From Acidobacteriota bacterium (GTDB lineage: Bacteria > Acidobacteriota > Terriglobia > UBA7540): a stretch of 43,231 nt of DNA. The position numbers and the translations under genes were made by a program. Every line of letters begins with the position of its first letter. The stretch's first letter is position 1. The notes beneath the pieces are model-generated. The model was given only the letters and a program-made list of their open reading frames with translations. It was not told the DNA's origin and ran no database searches. Shown piece after piece: positions 32,007 to 39,179 of the stretch. Location of the stretch: positions 1 through 43,231 of the forward strand of contig JAKAWG010000040.1 in the NCBI GenBank assembly GCA_021817045.1, read 5' to 3'.

Positions 32007-32861
32007 ATGACTTTTGAACGTCGCCGCTCAAACCGCTTAATGCTGACCATCCCCTTACGTGTGCGCGGAAGCGACGAGAATGGAGAAGCGTTCGAGTGCG
32101 ACGCTCAGACGATTGACATCAGCCGTCACGGAGCGAGAATCCGCATCGCCCGCACGCTAGCGGGTGGACAGCAAGTGACTTTGATCAATCTCGCAAACCG
32201 GCGCGAAGCGCCATTTCGCGTGGCTGGCCCTCTGGCTCCGATGACGAAACAGGGCGGAGAATTCGGGGTGATGGGTCCACTCGCTCACGGTGCCGAAACC
32301 GAAGACGAGTGGGGAATGGAGTCGCTCGACACAAACGCAAATCTTTGGGGTATCCGTTTTCCTCCGCCGACTCAAGACTCCGAGCCGAAAGCCCTTCTTG
32401 CCTGTCGGGAATGCGGAGGAGCCGAACTCGTCCGCTTGACGCTGGTCGAAGTGGACGTCTTGGAAACATCAGGTATCATCAGGCATTTCTGTCCGGCTTG
32501 CGGCCACGCGACACCGTGGGGTTACGCGGAAAGCGAGATCGTGGCAGAAGCGGCCAGGCAGCCTTGGGGCGAGCCACCCCCGCCTATAGAGCGCCGACGA
32601 CACCGGCGCGCTGTGCTCCAGATTCCAATTCAGGTGCGAGACTACTTCGGCGGCCTGGAAATCGCCAAGAGCGAAAACGTGTCGAAGGGCGGCGTTTGCT
32701 TCACAAGTGAAAAGAGCTATCAACTGGGTGAAGGCATCATGGTAGCCTGCCCTTACGACAAGAACAGCCCAAACCTCGAAGTTCCCGCACAGATCATCGT
32801 CCGCCAGGAGGTACCGCGCAGCCACCGGAGGATCTACCGGGCCAGGTATAAAGCACGGTGA
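32007..32861 (+). CDS. Tandem PilZ protein with central zinc ribbon
   Basis: A 284-aa cytoplasmic protein. PilZ domain 1 (about 4-125) has the arginine box ERRRSNRL and DISRHGARI, the two c-di-GMP-binding motifs. A zinc ribbon (CREC...CPAC, about 130-170) follows. PilZ domain 2 (about 195-284) has ERRRHRRA and NVSKGGVCF. Both PilZ domains look competent to bind c-di-GMP. The linker motif LWGIRFPP matches IWGIQYPP of the coiled-coil PilZ gene at 25.8-28.6 kb, so the two genes are paralogous neighbours now split by the transposon. No output domain is present. Confidence 0.83.
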   Translation: MTFERRRSNRLMLTIPLRVRGSDENGEAFECDAQTIDISRHGARIRIARTLAGGQQVTLINLANRREAPFRVAGPLAPMTKQGGEFGVMGPLAHGAETEDEWGMESLDTNANLWGIRFPPPTQDSEPKALLACRECGGAELVRLTLVEVDVLETSGIIRHFCPACGHATPWGYAESEIVAEAARQPWGEPPPPIERRRHRRAVLQIPIQVRDYFGGLEIAKSENVSKGGVCFTSEKSYQLGEGIMVACPYDKNSPNLEVPAQIIVRQEVPRSHRRIYRARYKAR

Positions 32862-32868
32862 CGAGCTT

Positions 32869-32886
32869 CATCGCCGATTGGCGATG
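32869..32886 (+). terminator. Hairpin after the tandem PilZ gene
   Basis: CATCGCC-GATT-GGCGATG, a perfect 7-bp stem with a tetraloop, 8 bp after the stop codon. It lacks a T-run, so termination is uncertain. Confidence 0.4.
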
Positions 32887-32921
32887 CCGTCGGAAGCGGT
32901 TGAAACCCGGACTTGCGCACC

Positions 32922-34106
32922 ATGTTTTCCAGGAGAACCAATTGGCCACTCGAAACCAATCCTCTTAGCCAAAGCGCCAACCGTCGCCGCCAAAGCGGCT
33001 TGCCACTTCTGGACTTGACCGAATCGAATCCCACACGCTGCGGATTCGAGTACGATGCCGTCGAAATACTAAAAGCCCTGATCCAGCCGAGCGTTCTGCG
33101 CTATGACCCGGACCCCCACGGGCCGGCCGAGGCGTGCCGAGCGGTGACGGAGTATTACGCCGCGCACGATGCCAAGCTCGATGCTCGCCAACTCTTCATG
33201 ACGTCAAGTACCAGCGAGGCGTATTCTTTCCTCTTCCGGCTCCTTGCTGACCCAGGCGAACACATCCTGATTCCTCAGCCTGGCTATCCTCTGTTCGATT
33301 ATCTCGCTCCCTTAAACGACGTGCGGTGCGTTTCTTGCCCGCTCATTTACGAGGGATGCTGGCGCATCGACCAAGGGCTGATGGCCAAGCTCGCCGCGTC
33401 GCGGCCAAAGGCCATCGTTGCCGTCCACCCTAACAATCCTACCGGTTCGTTCGTTCATGCGGATGAGGCCGGCTTTCTTGCTAACTTGTGCCGGGAGCAA
33501 GAAATCGCACTAGTCACCGACGAAGTTTTTTGCGATTACCCGCATCCGGGAAAGGCGAACGGCCGGGCACCGACGTTCGCGAGTGAGCGGCGAGCGCTGG
33601 CATTCACGCTCAGCGGCCTTTCCAAGATCTGTGCTCTCCCGCAGATGAAGTGCTCGTGGATCGTGGTCAACGGGCCTGACGACCTGCGAGAACAAGCCAT
33701 TCAGCGCCTGGAGATCATTGCAGATACCTACTTGTCGCTGAGTGCCCCGGTGGCTCATGCGCTTCCTGAGTTGCTGCGACTTCGGAATCGCATTCAATCG
33801 CAAATCCTCACTCGCGTCACGCAGAATTTGGGCCGCTTGGATGATTTGATCGACCCGACCTCGCCCGTCAGCAGGTTTGAAGTCGAAGGAGGATGGAACG
33901 CCGTGCTGCGAGTTCCGGCAATTCGCACCGATGAGGAGTGGTCTGTCAGGCTCGTCGAAACCGATGGCGTCCTGGTTCATCCCGGCCACTTTTACGGCTT
34001 CTCAGTTGAAGGATGTCTCGTCCTCAGCCTGCTTCCCCCTACGGACCTTTTCGAAGAAGGCGCCCGCAAGATCATGGCGAGGGTCCTGGAAGACACGCGA
34101 GCCTGA
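32922..34106 (+). CDS. Class I/II PLP-dependent aminotransferase
   Basis: 394 aa from the ATG at 32922 (TTG at 32913 is an alternative). Fold-type I features: LDLTESNPTRCGF near the start, SSTSEAYSFLFRLL, PQPGYPLFDYLAP, HPNNPTGSFV with the conserved Asn, DEVFCDYP with the Asp that contacts the pyridine nitrogen, the PLP-binding Lys in FTLSGLSKICALPQMK, and an Arg-rich C-terminal domain. It transfers amino groups between amino acids and 2-oxo acids; substrate not determined. The closing part with VRLVETDGVLVHPGHFYGF is like alanine/valine-type enzymes. No operon partner is evident. Confidence 0.87.
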   Translation: MFSRRTNWPLETNPLSQSANRRRQSGLPLLDLTESNPTRCGFEYDAVEILKALIQPSVLRYDPDPHGPAEACRAVTEYYAAHDAKLDARQLFMTSSTSEAYSFLFRLLADPGEHILIPQPGYPLFDYLAPLNDVRCVSCPLIYEGCWRIDQGLMAKLAASRPKAIVAVHPNNPTGSFVHADEAGFLANLCREQEIALVTDEVFCDYPHPGKANGRAPTFASERRALAFTLSGLSKICALPQMKCSWIVVNGPDDLREQAIQRLEIIADTYLSLSAPVAHALPELLRLRNRIQSQILTRVTQNLGRLDDLIDPTSPVSRFEVEGGWNAVLRVPAIRTDEEWSVRLVETDGVLVHPGHFYGFSVEGCLVLSLLPPTDLFEEGARKIMARVLEDTRA

Positions 34107-34216
34107 AAAGCCGCGTCATACCCGCCATCGGCGCTGTAGCGGCGCTCGGGACCTGACCGACGCAGGAAGGGAGCGCCGACTGCCGTTTTAGAAAGGGCCG
34201 GCGGTCACAGACACAG

Positions 34217-35018
34217 ATGCGGAGGGGAATGAGGGAAACGATCAAGGTAGGCTGCTGCGGCTTCCCAATTGGTCTAAGCCGGTACGCCCAAAGTTTCAGC
34301 GTAGTGGAAGTGCAGCAGACGTTTTACCAGCCTCCCGCTCTCTCGACTCTTGAGCGCTGCCGGAAGAAAGTTCCCGGCTCCTTTGAATTCACGCTGAAGG
34401 CCTGGCAACTGATTACCCATGAATCCAAGAGTTCTACGTACCGGCGACTACGTAAAAGACTCGATGACGCACTAAGAGCCGAAGCAGGAGCCTTTCAGCC
34501 CACCGCGGTGGTAACCATGGCGTGGCAGCGCACCCTGGAGTGCGCGCGGTTGCTCGGCAGCCGATGGATCGTCTTCCAATGTCCAGCACGCTTCGCTCCC
34601 ACGCCAGAAAACAAGCAAAGCTTGCGCCGGTTCTTTCGTGGGATCGACCGCGCGCTTCCCAATGAGCTTAGCCCGACCACGTCCCAACAAGGCGAAGGAC
34701 ATGTGCTCTGCGTGTGGGAGCCTCGCGGCCAATGGGCAAGCGAAGGATATCCAAGAACTGTGCCACGAGTTGCGCCTGGTTCACTGCGTCGACCCATTCC
34801 AGCAACTTCCGGTAACGGAGGGTGCAGCGTACTTCCGCTTGCACGGACGGACGGGATACCGCTATCGATGCACGGAGTCTGACTTGAAGCTGTTGCTGAA
34901 AATAATCCAGCGCTTCAACCCTTGCTACGTGCTCTTCAACAACATACCCATGCTGGACGACGCGCGCGCTTTCGTGAAACTCCTCGGTGAAAAAGACGAT
35001 GAAGGTGGGTTAACTTGA
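34217..35018 (+). pseudogene. DUF72-family protein gene with a +1 frameshift
   Basis: Residues from VGCCGFPIG through CARLLGSRWIVFQCP and ENKQSLRRFFRGID are a typical DUF72 N-terminal half, in the frame starting at 34217. Near 34735 the reading continues in the next frame (KDIQELCHELRLVHCVDPF...AYFRLHGRTG...YVLFNNIPMLDDA), which is the normal DUF72 C-terminal half. One surplus base around GCAAGCG/AAGG would explain it. Joined, the product has a normal length of about 265 aa. Either the gene is freshly broken or the sequence has an indel. DUF72 proteins are TIM-barrel-like and of unknown function. Confidence 0.75.
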
Positions 35019-35106
35019 TCGACCGAACAATTGAAATTCGCACTTCAGGCGTAATGACCGACGGCTTTTTCTGTCGTGCTGATGATGGACGGAGACCCGC
35101 TGTTTT
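35015..35106 (+). pseudogene. Truncated 5' fragment of a dienelactone hydrolase gene
   Basis: TTG at 35015 opens LIDRTIEIRTSG, then TDGFFCRADDGRRPAV, which matches MIEQEIEIRTPDG, then ADGFLYRADDGQPLPGV, of the intact gene at 37317. The upstream bases GGTTAACTTGATCGA are also shared. Similarity stops near 35106, exactly where the opposite-strand M23 peptidase gene ends. This looks like a relic of a paralogous gene cut by a rearrangement. Confidence 0.7.
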
Positions 35107-36405
35107 TCAGAAAGCGCCTGACGGATTGGCCTGCTGAAGCGCAACCCGCTCAGTGCCAGGAGCGCTTGGCACTGAAGCCAGTTCGCTCAGCAGCCGTTGA
35201 CGGACCTCGACAAATTCCGGGCGTTCCTCAGCGCTCACGCCGTGCGCAGGAGGCAAGTGCATCCCGAAGAAGTTGAGGAAGTGACCGTAGTGCTCGATGC
35301 GGAAATCCAAGTGCGGGCCCGTTGACAAGCCGGTGTCACCCGTCAGCGCAATGATTTGACCTTGCCGGACCGCCTCACCCCGATGCACCAGAATCCGGGA
35401 CAAGTGCATATAAAGGGTTTCATAGCCGTTGGCGTGTTTCAGGCGTACCAGCCGGCCGGCCAAACCGTCCCAACCGGCAAACACCACCCTCCCGCTCGCC
35501 ACGGCCTGAACCCTGCTGCCAACAGGCGCAGCAAAATCGATGCCGAGGTGAGGCATATATCGATGGAGAATTGGATGAAAGCGATGGTAGCTGAAACGCG
35601 AGGTAACTCTTGCGTCAAAGCGGAGGGGTGAGCGTAGGAAAGCCTTCTGAAGGGCTTCACCGCTCGGGGTGTAATAGGCTGTCCGCCCATCCGAGTCGTG
35701 AAATAAAATCCCCTGGTAGAGACGGCCGTTGTTGTCGTACTGCGCGGCCATGATTCGCCCGTACCCCACAAAGTGGCCGTCGACCAACTTTTTTCGGATG
35801 AGGGCCTTGAAAGTGTCGCCGGGCTTGCACTCGGTGTTGAAATCGATTTGCCAGCGGAAGAGGCTAGCGATTTTCGCGGCGAGTTGCTCGTGGGCGCCTG
35901 CGTCCTCCACCGCCTGGACGAGAGAATCATCCACACGGCCGCTAATTCCGGCGACGGCGATCGTCACCGGAACATTCTCGATGTGCGCGACGAAGTGCCG
36001 GCCCTCCCGCTCGATCCATAGCCACCGCTCCGGGTCGATCTGGTAGCGCAGGCCCACAAGCTTGCCGCCCGCAGACTTCATCAGCGTTATCTCAGCGGCG
36101 GCCCGCACCTCGCCCAGATTATAGGTCGAGCGCACCTGCTCGACTATGCGTTCGATCGTCACTCCGTTGATCCCATGGGATCTCATGAACTGACTGAACG
36201 TGGCGTGCGCCGGAATCCTGCTTTCGTCGCGAATGATTTGCGGTTTGGTGGCTCGTTTGGGCGCTCCCGTCGCGGCATGCTCGCGCGTGGCCAACTGGAG
36301 TTCCGCCTCGCGACGGCGACGAATCGCGGGAACAAGAACCACCGCGCTGGTGGCAACAATCGCTGCCAAGATCAGCAGGGTTCGGTTGGGATATCCGTTC
36401 TTCAA
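35107..36405 (-). CDS. M23-family (LytM) metallopeptidase, membrane-anchored
   Basis: A 432-aa cell-wall endopeptidase-type protein. The start is TTG 36405 with GGAGGG upstream. The N-terminal membrane helix is LLILAAIVATSAVVLVPA; residues about 70-290 form an OapA/LysM-like and mixed linker region. The LytM domain has the zinc ligands in HLGIDFA (H and D) and GPHLDF (HxH), with GYETLYMHLSRI and GDTGLSTGP between. Predicted to cleave peptidoglycan cross-links or to act with amidases in division. The last few residues lie in the DNA next to the hydrolase remnant, so the C-terminus may have been altered by the rearrangement. Confidence 0.87.
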   Translation of the reverse strand: MKNGYPNRTLLILAAIVATSAVVLVPAIRRRREAELQLATREHAATGAPKRATKPQIIRDESRIPAHATFSQFMRSHGINGVTIERIVEQVRSTYNLGEVRAAAEITLMKSAGGKLVGLRYQIDPERWLWIEREGRHFVAHIENVPVTIAVAGISGRVDDSLVQAVEDAGAHEQLAAKIASLFRWQIDFNTECKPGDTFKALIRKKLVDGHFVGYGRIMAAQYDNNGRLYQGILFHDSDGRTAYYTPSGEALQKAFLRSPLRFDARVTSRFSYHRFHPILHRYMPHLGIDFAAPVGSRVQAVASGRVVFAGWDGLAGRLVRLKHANGYETLYMHLSRILVHRGEAVRQGQIIALTGDTGLSTGPHLDFRIEHYGHFLNFFGMHLPPAHGVSAEERPEFVEVRQRLLSELASVPSAPGTERVALQQANPSGAF

Positions 36406-36576
36406 CGCAGGAAACCCTCCAAGCTGGGATCAAAACCCTAAGTATATACAACCGGCTCTCTTTCCGGCACCAGATTTTTCTCCCCTGGGCTTATCGACAT
36501 AAACCTGAATAGAGATTATCCGGAGAGCTATCTCCGATGGAGAAAAAGGCAGTTTACCGCTCGGCGGGCATGCGTA

Positions 36577-36608
36577 GCGGAAAAGAAAAGGGCGACCGAA
36601 GTGGCCCT
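36577..36608 (-). terminator. Rho-independent terminator of the DUF5818-like gene
   Basis: On the minus strand AGGGCCAC-TTCG-GTCGCCCT (one C-C mismatch, UUCG tetraloop) is followed by TTTCTTTTCC. It lies about 50 bp past the stop codon of the 36658-36984 gene. Confidence 0.75.
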
Positions 36609-36657
36609 CTCGACATCTTGCAATGGAGTACAGCATGAACACGCAGTCGGGAAGCTA

Positions 36658-36984
36658 TTATGCAGACTGGATGTTGGTTACGTGGATGATGTTAGTTGCG
36701 ACATCAAGTGTTCCGGTAACCTTCACGTTTTTGCCATCAAACTTCTTGGCGTCTTTCTGGTCATCCAGGTAGTGCCCAGCTAAACCACCCTGCGGCGTCT
36801 TACCCGTGACCAAGGCATACTGCCCGTTTTTAAGCCGCACGATTAGGCCAGCGAACTGCTGCCGTTGTTGCTGAGCGCTGGGGGACTGACTTTGCGCTTG
36901 CGCGTGCAGCGTCGGGGTGAACTGAGAGAAGGCTGCTGTAAAAAGCAACGCCAGCAACCCTGCTAGGAGTACATTCCTTCTCAT
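36658..36984 (-). CDS. Small secreted DUF5818-like protein
   Basis: A 108-aa protein with a cleavable signal peptide (LLAGLLALLFTAAFS, then ...LHAQAQS). The mature OB-fold-like domain reads FAGLIVRLKNGQYALVTG, HYLDDQKDAKKFDGKNVKVTGTLD and IIHVTNI, matching the DUF5818 pattern common in Acidobacteriota. Function unknown; a small periplasmic binding domain is likely. It has its own promoter and terminator, so it is monocistronic. Confidence 0.72.
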   Translation of the reverse strand: MRRNVLLAGLLALLFTAAFSQFTPTLHAQAQSQSPSAQQQRQQFAGLIVRLKNGQYALVTGKTPQGGLAGHYLDDQKDAKKFDGKNVKVTGTLDVATNIIHVTNIQSA

Positions 36985-37024
36985 GATATTTCTTCTTTTT
37001 GTCTTGTGTTTCCCTCGTGCTCCC

Positions 37025-37052
37025 AGAGTATCGAGATGCCACCTAATGTCAA
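37025..37052 (-). promoter_or_regulatory. Promoter for the DUF5818-like gene
   Basis: Minus strand TTGACA (37052-37047), 16 nt, then TACTCT (37030-37025). A perfect -35 with a weak -10, about 40 nt from the ATG. Confidence 0.5.
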
Positions 37053-37316
37053 GGGAAGGTCGTTCCGCGCTGCAATCGCCGCGACTAATGATGAATGCCC
37101 AGAATATCCTCGCCAGACTGAGTCATATTTGCGGGTCGTCTGTGATTCTCACATAATCGCCATGGAAAGGAGCTGTGCCGTTTGCTCTTTGATCTGCACG
37201 GTTTACACTTTGATCGATCTCGTCGGTGACAATCGAAGAGGTCGGCTGTTGCCTTGAAGATTGCCAGCGTTTTAGACGAACTTTAAGATACAAGATGGCA
37301 TCAAGAGGAGGTTAAC

Positions 37317-38063
37317 TTGATCGAACAAGAAATCGAAATTAGGACGCCGGACGGAACGGCCGATGGCTTTCTGTATCGGGCGGACGATGGTCAGCCACTG
37401 CCGGGCGTGATTTTTCTGACCGACATCGGCGGCATTCGTCCGTCGCAACGCACGATGGCGCGAAGGCTTTCCGAAGCGGGCTACACGGTGCTTCTGCCCA
37501 ACATTTTCTACCGGACGGGCCGGCCGCCGATGTTTGGTTCTCCATTCAAGGCCGGCGAAGAGCGGAGCATGAAGCGAATGGGCGAGCTCACCAGCCCTTT
37601 GACGCCGGAAGCCGTCGAGCGCGACGGCGCCTCTTACGTTGATTACCTCGCTCCTCAGGGTTCCGTCAGCAAGGGTGGTATGGGCGTGGTTGGATATTGC
37701 TTCTCGGGATCTGTGGCGATGCGCACGGCGGCAGCCCGGCCTGAACGGATCGTCGCAGCAGCCTCATTCCATGGAGGGCGGCTGGTCATCGAAGGTCCTG
37801 CAAGCCCACACCTTCTCCTGCCGCGCATCAAAGCCCGCCTCTACTTTGGACACGCCGTTCAGGACCGCAGTATGCCGGCGGAAGCCGTCGAAAAACTTGA
37901 ACACGCTCTGAAGGCTTGGGGCGGCAAATTCGAGAGCGAAGTCTACGAAGGCGCTTACCACGGATGGACCGTGCTGGACAATCCCGCCTACAACCAGCCG
38001 CAAGCCGAGCGCGCATTCGCAAAGCTAACTGAACTGTACGCGAAGACCCTGGGCAACCGCTAG
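37317..38063 (+). CDS. Dienelactone hydrolase family protein
   Basis: A 248-aa alpha/beta hydrolase. The catalytic triad is visible: C128 in GVVGYCFSGSVAMR, D183 in VQDRSMP, and H215 in GAYHGWTV. The Cys nucleophile is typical of carboxymethylenebutenolidase-type enzymes. The start is TTG at 37317 with AAGAGGAGG 7 nt ahead. It may hydrolyse lactone-type esters in aromatic degradation, but no such pathway genes are near, and many family members act on other esters. A truncated relative lies at 35015. Confidence 0.87.
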   Translation: MIEQEIEIRTPDGTADGFLYRADDGQPLPGVIFLTDIGGIRPSQRTMARRLSEAGYTVLLPNIFYRTGRPPMFGSPFKAGEERSMKRMGELTSPLTPEAVERDGASYVDYLAPQGSVSKGGMGVVGYCFSGSVAMRTAAARPERIVAAASFHGGRLVIEGPASPHLLLPRIKARLYFGHAVQDRSMPAEAVEKLEHALKAWGGKFESEVYEGAYHGWTVLDNPAYNQPQAERAFAKLTELYAKTLGNR

Positions 38064-38118
38064 GTTCGGTTGACGGATCAGTCATGAGAAAGTTAACATA
38101 AGAATGAAGTTATCGCGA

Positions 38119-38149
38119 GAGCGGGCTTAAGCTCCGAGCCCGGCTCTTT
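38119..38149 (+). terminator. Putative terminator after the dienelactone hydrolase gene
   Basis: GAGC-GGGCT and AGCCC-G-GCTC form an imperfect stem (one bulged G) followed by TTT, 55 bp after the stop and just upstream of ispH. Confidence 0.4.
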
Positions 38150-38175
38150 GCGGCAAGACCGAGAAGGAGAATTCG

Positions 38176-39138
38176 ATGGAAACTGCAACGGAAACGGCTG
38201 CACCAGCCACGCGCGGAACCATGGCGCTGCTTCAGCCTCGCGGTTTCTGCGCGGGAGTGGTGCGCGCCGTTGATGTCGTTCGGCTTGCGCTTGAAAAACT
38301 CGGAAAGCCCGTTTACGTCCGCAAGGAGATTGTTCACAACGGCTATGTGGTGGACGAACTGGCCGCGATGGGCGCCATATTTGTCGAAGAAGTTGATGAA
38401 GTTCCCGATGGGTCAGTAGTCATTTTCAGCGCGCACGGGGTCTCGCCGGAAGTCCGGCGTCACGCCAGAGAACGCGGCCTGCGGGTCATCGACGCTACTT
38501 GCCCTCTGGTTACTAAGGTACACATCGAATTGATTCGGTACGTCCAGCAGGGATATTCGGTGGTCCTGATCGGTCATCGGGATCACGATGAAGTCATTGG
38601 GACGCTCGGCGAAGCGCCTGACAAGGTTTACCTGATCAGCACGGCCGACGAGGTAGGATCACTGCAAGTTTCCCATCCGGAGCGCCTCGCATATCTCACT
38701 CAGACTACGCTCAGCATCGACGATACGGAAGAGATCGTAGCTCGGCTCAAAGAACGCTTTCCGACCGTCGTTTCACCGCCAAACGAAGACATTTGCTATG
38801 CTACCCAGAACCGGCAGAGCGCCGTGAAACGGGCCGCTCCGCACATTGAAGTGCTACTGGTCGTAGGAGCGAGAAACAGCTCCAACTCGAACCGCCTTGT
38901 GGAAGTAGGCCAAAAGGCCGGAAGCAAGGCCTATCTCGTGCACGATGCGAGTGACATTCAGCCCCATTGGCTGCACGGCTGCCAGCGCATCGGAATCACT
39001 GCCGGAGCGTCAACTCCTGAGATTCTCGTGCAGCAGGTTCTCGCGTATCTCCGGCAGAACGGATATACCCAGATCGACGATATCGACGTGATTCATGAGG
39101 ATGTCCGCTTTGCCCTGCCGGTAGAATTGCGCGGTTAG
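38176..39138 (+). CDS. ispH: 4-hydroxy-3-methylbut-2-enyl diphosphate reductase
   Basis: Final step of the MEP pathway, reducing HMBPP to IPP and DMAPP with a [4Fe-4S] cluster. The three cluster Cys are C25 (PRGFCAGV), C109 (DATCPLVTKVH) and C207 (NEDICYATQNRQ). Conserved His are in IVHNGYVV and FSAHGVS, the catalytic Glu is in GHRDHDEVIGT, and SSNSNRLVEV completes the signature. The length of 320 aa is normal. Good AAGGAGA ribosome site. It precedes squalene-hopene cyclase by about 40 bp, so the two probably share transcription for hopanoid/isoprenoid synthesis. Confidence 0.95.
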   Translation: METATETAAPATRGTMALLQPRGFCAGVVRAVDVVRLALEKLGKPVYVRKEIVHNGYVVDELAAMGAIFVEEVDEVPDGSVVIFSAHGVSPEVRRHARERGLRVIDATCPLVTKVHIELIRYVQQGYSVVLIGHRDHDEVIGTLGEAPDKVYLISTADEVGSLQVSHPERLAYLTQTTLSIDDTEEIVARLKERFPTVVSPPNEDICYATQNRQSAVKRAAPHIEVLLVVGARNSSNSNRLVEVGQKAGSKAYLVHDASDIQPHWLHGCQRIGITAGASTPEILVQQVLAYLRQNGYTQIDDIDVIHEDVRFALPVELRG

Positions 39139-39179
39139 GCCGGGTGCTGATCTCTGTCTCAATTCCCGAAGGGAACCCG

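Noticed and set aside
36430..36570. Possible riboswitch upstream of the M23 peptidase (hairpin CGGAGA-GCTA-TCTCCG)
   Set aside because: I compared it with c-di-AMP and c-di-GMP riboswitch consensus features from memory and found no match; only a simple hairpin remains.
37006..37257. 83-codon frame upstream of the dienelactone hydrolase
   Set aside because: Covers the divergent promoter region; no ribosome site and no recognisable motif.
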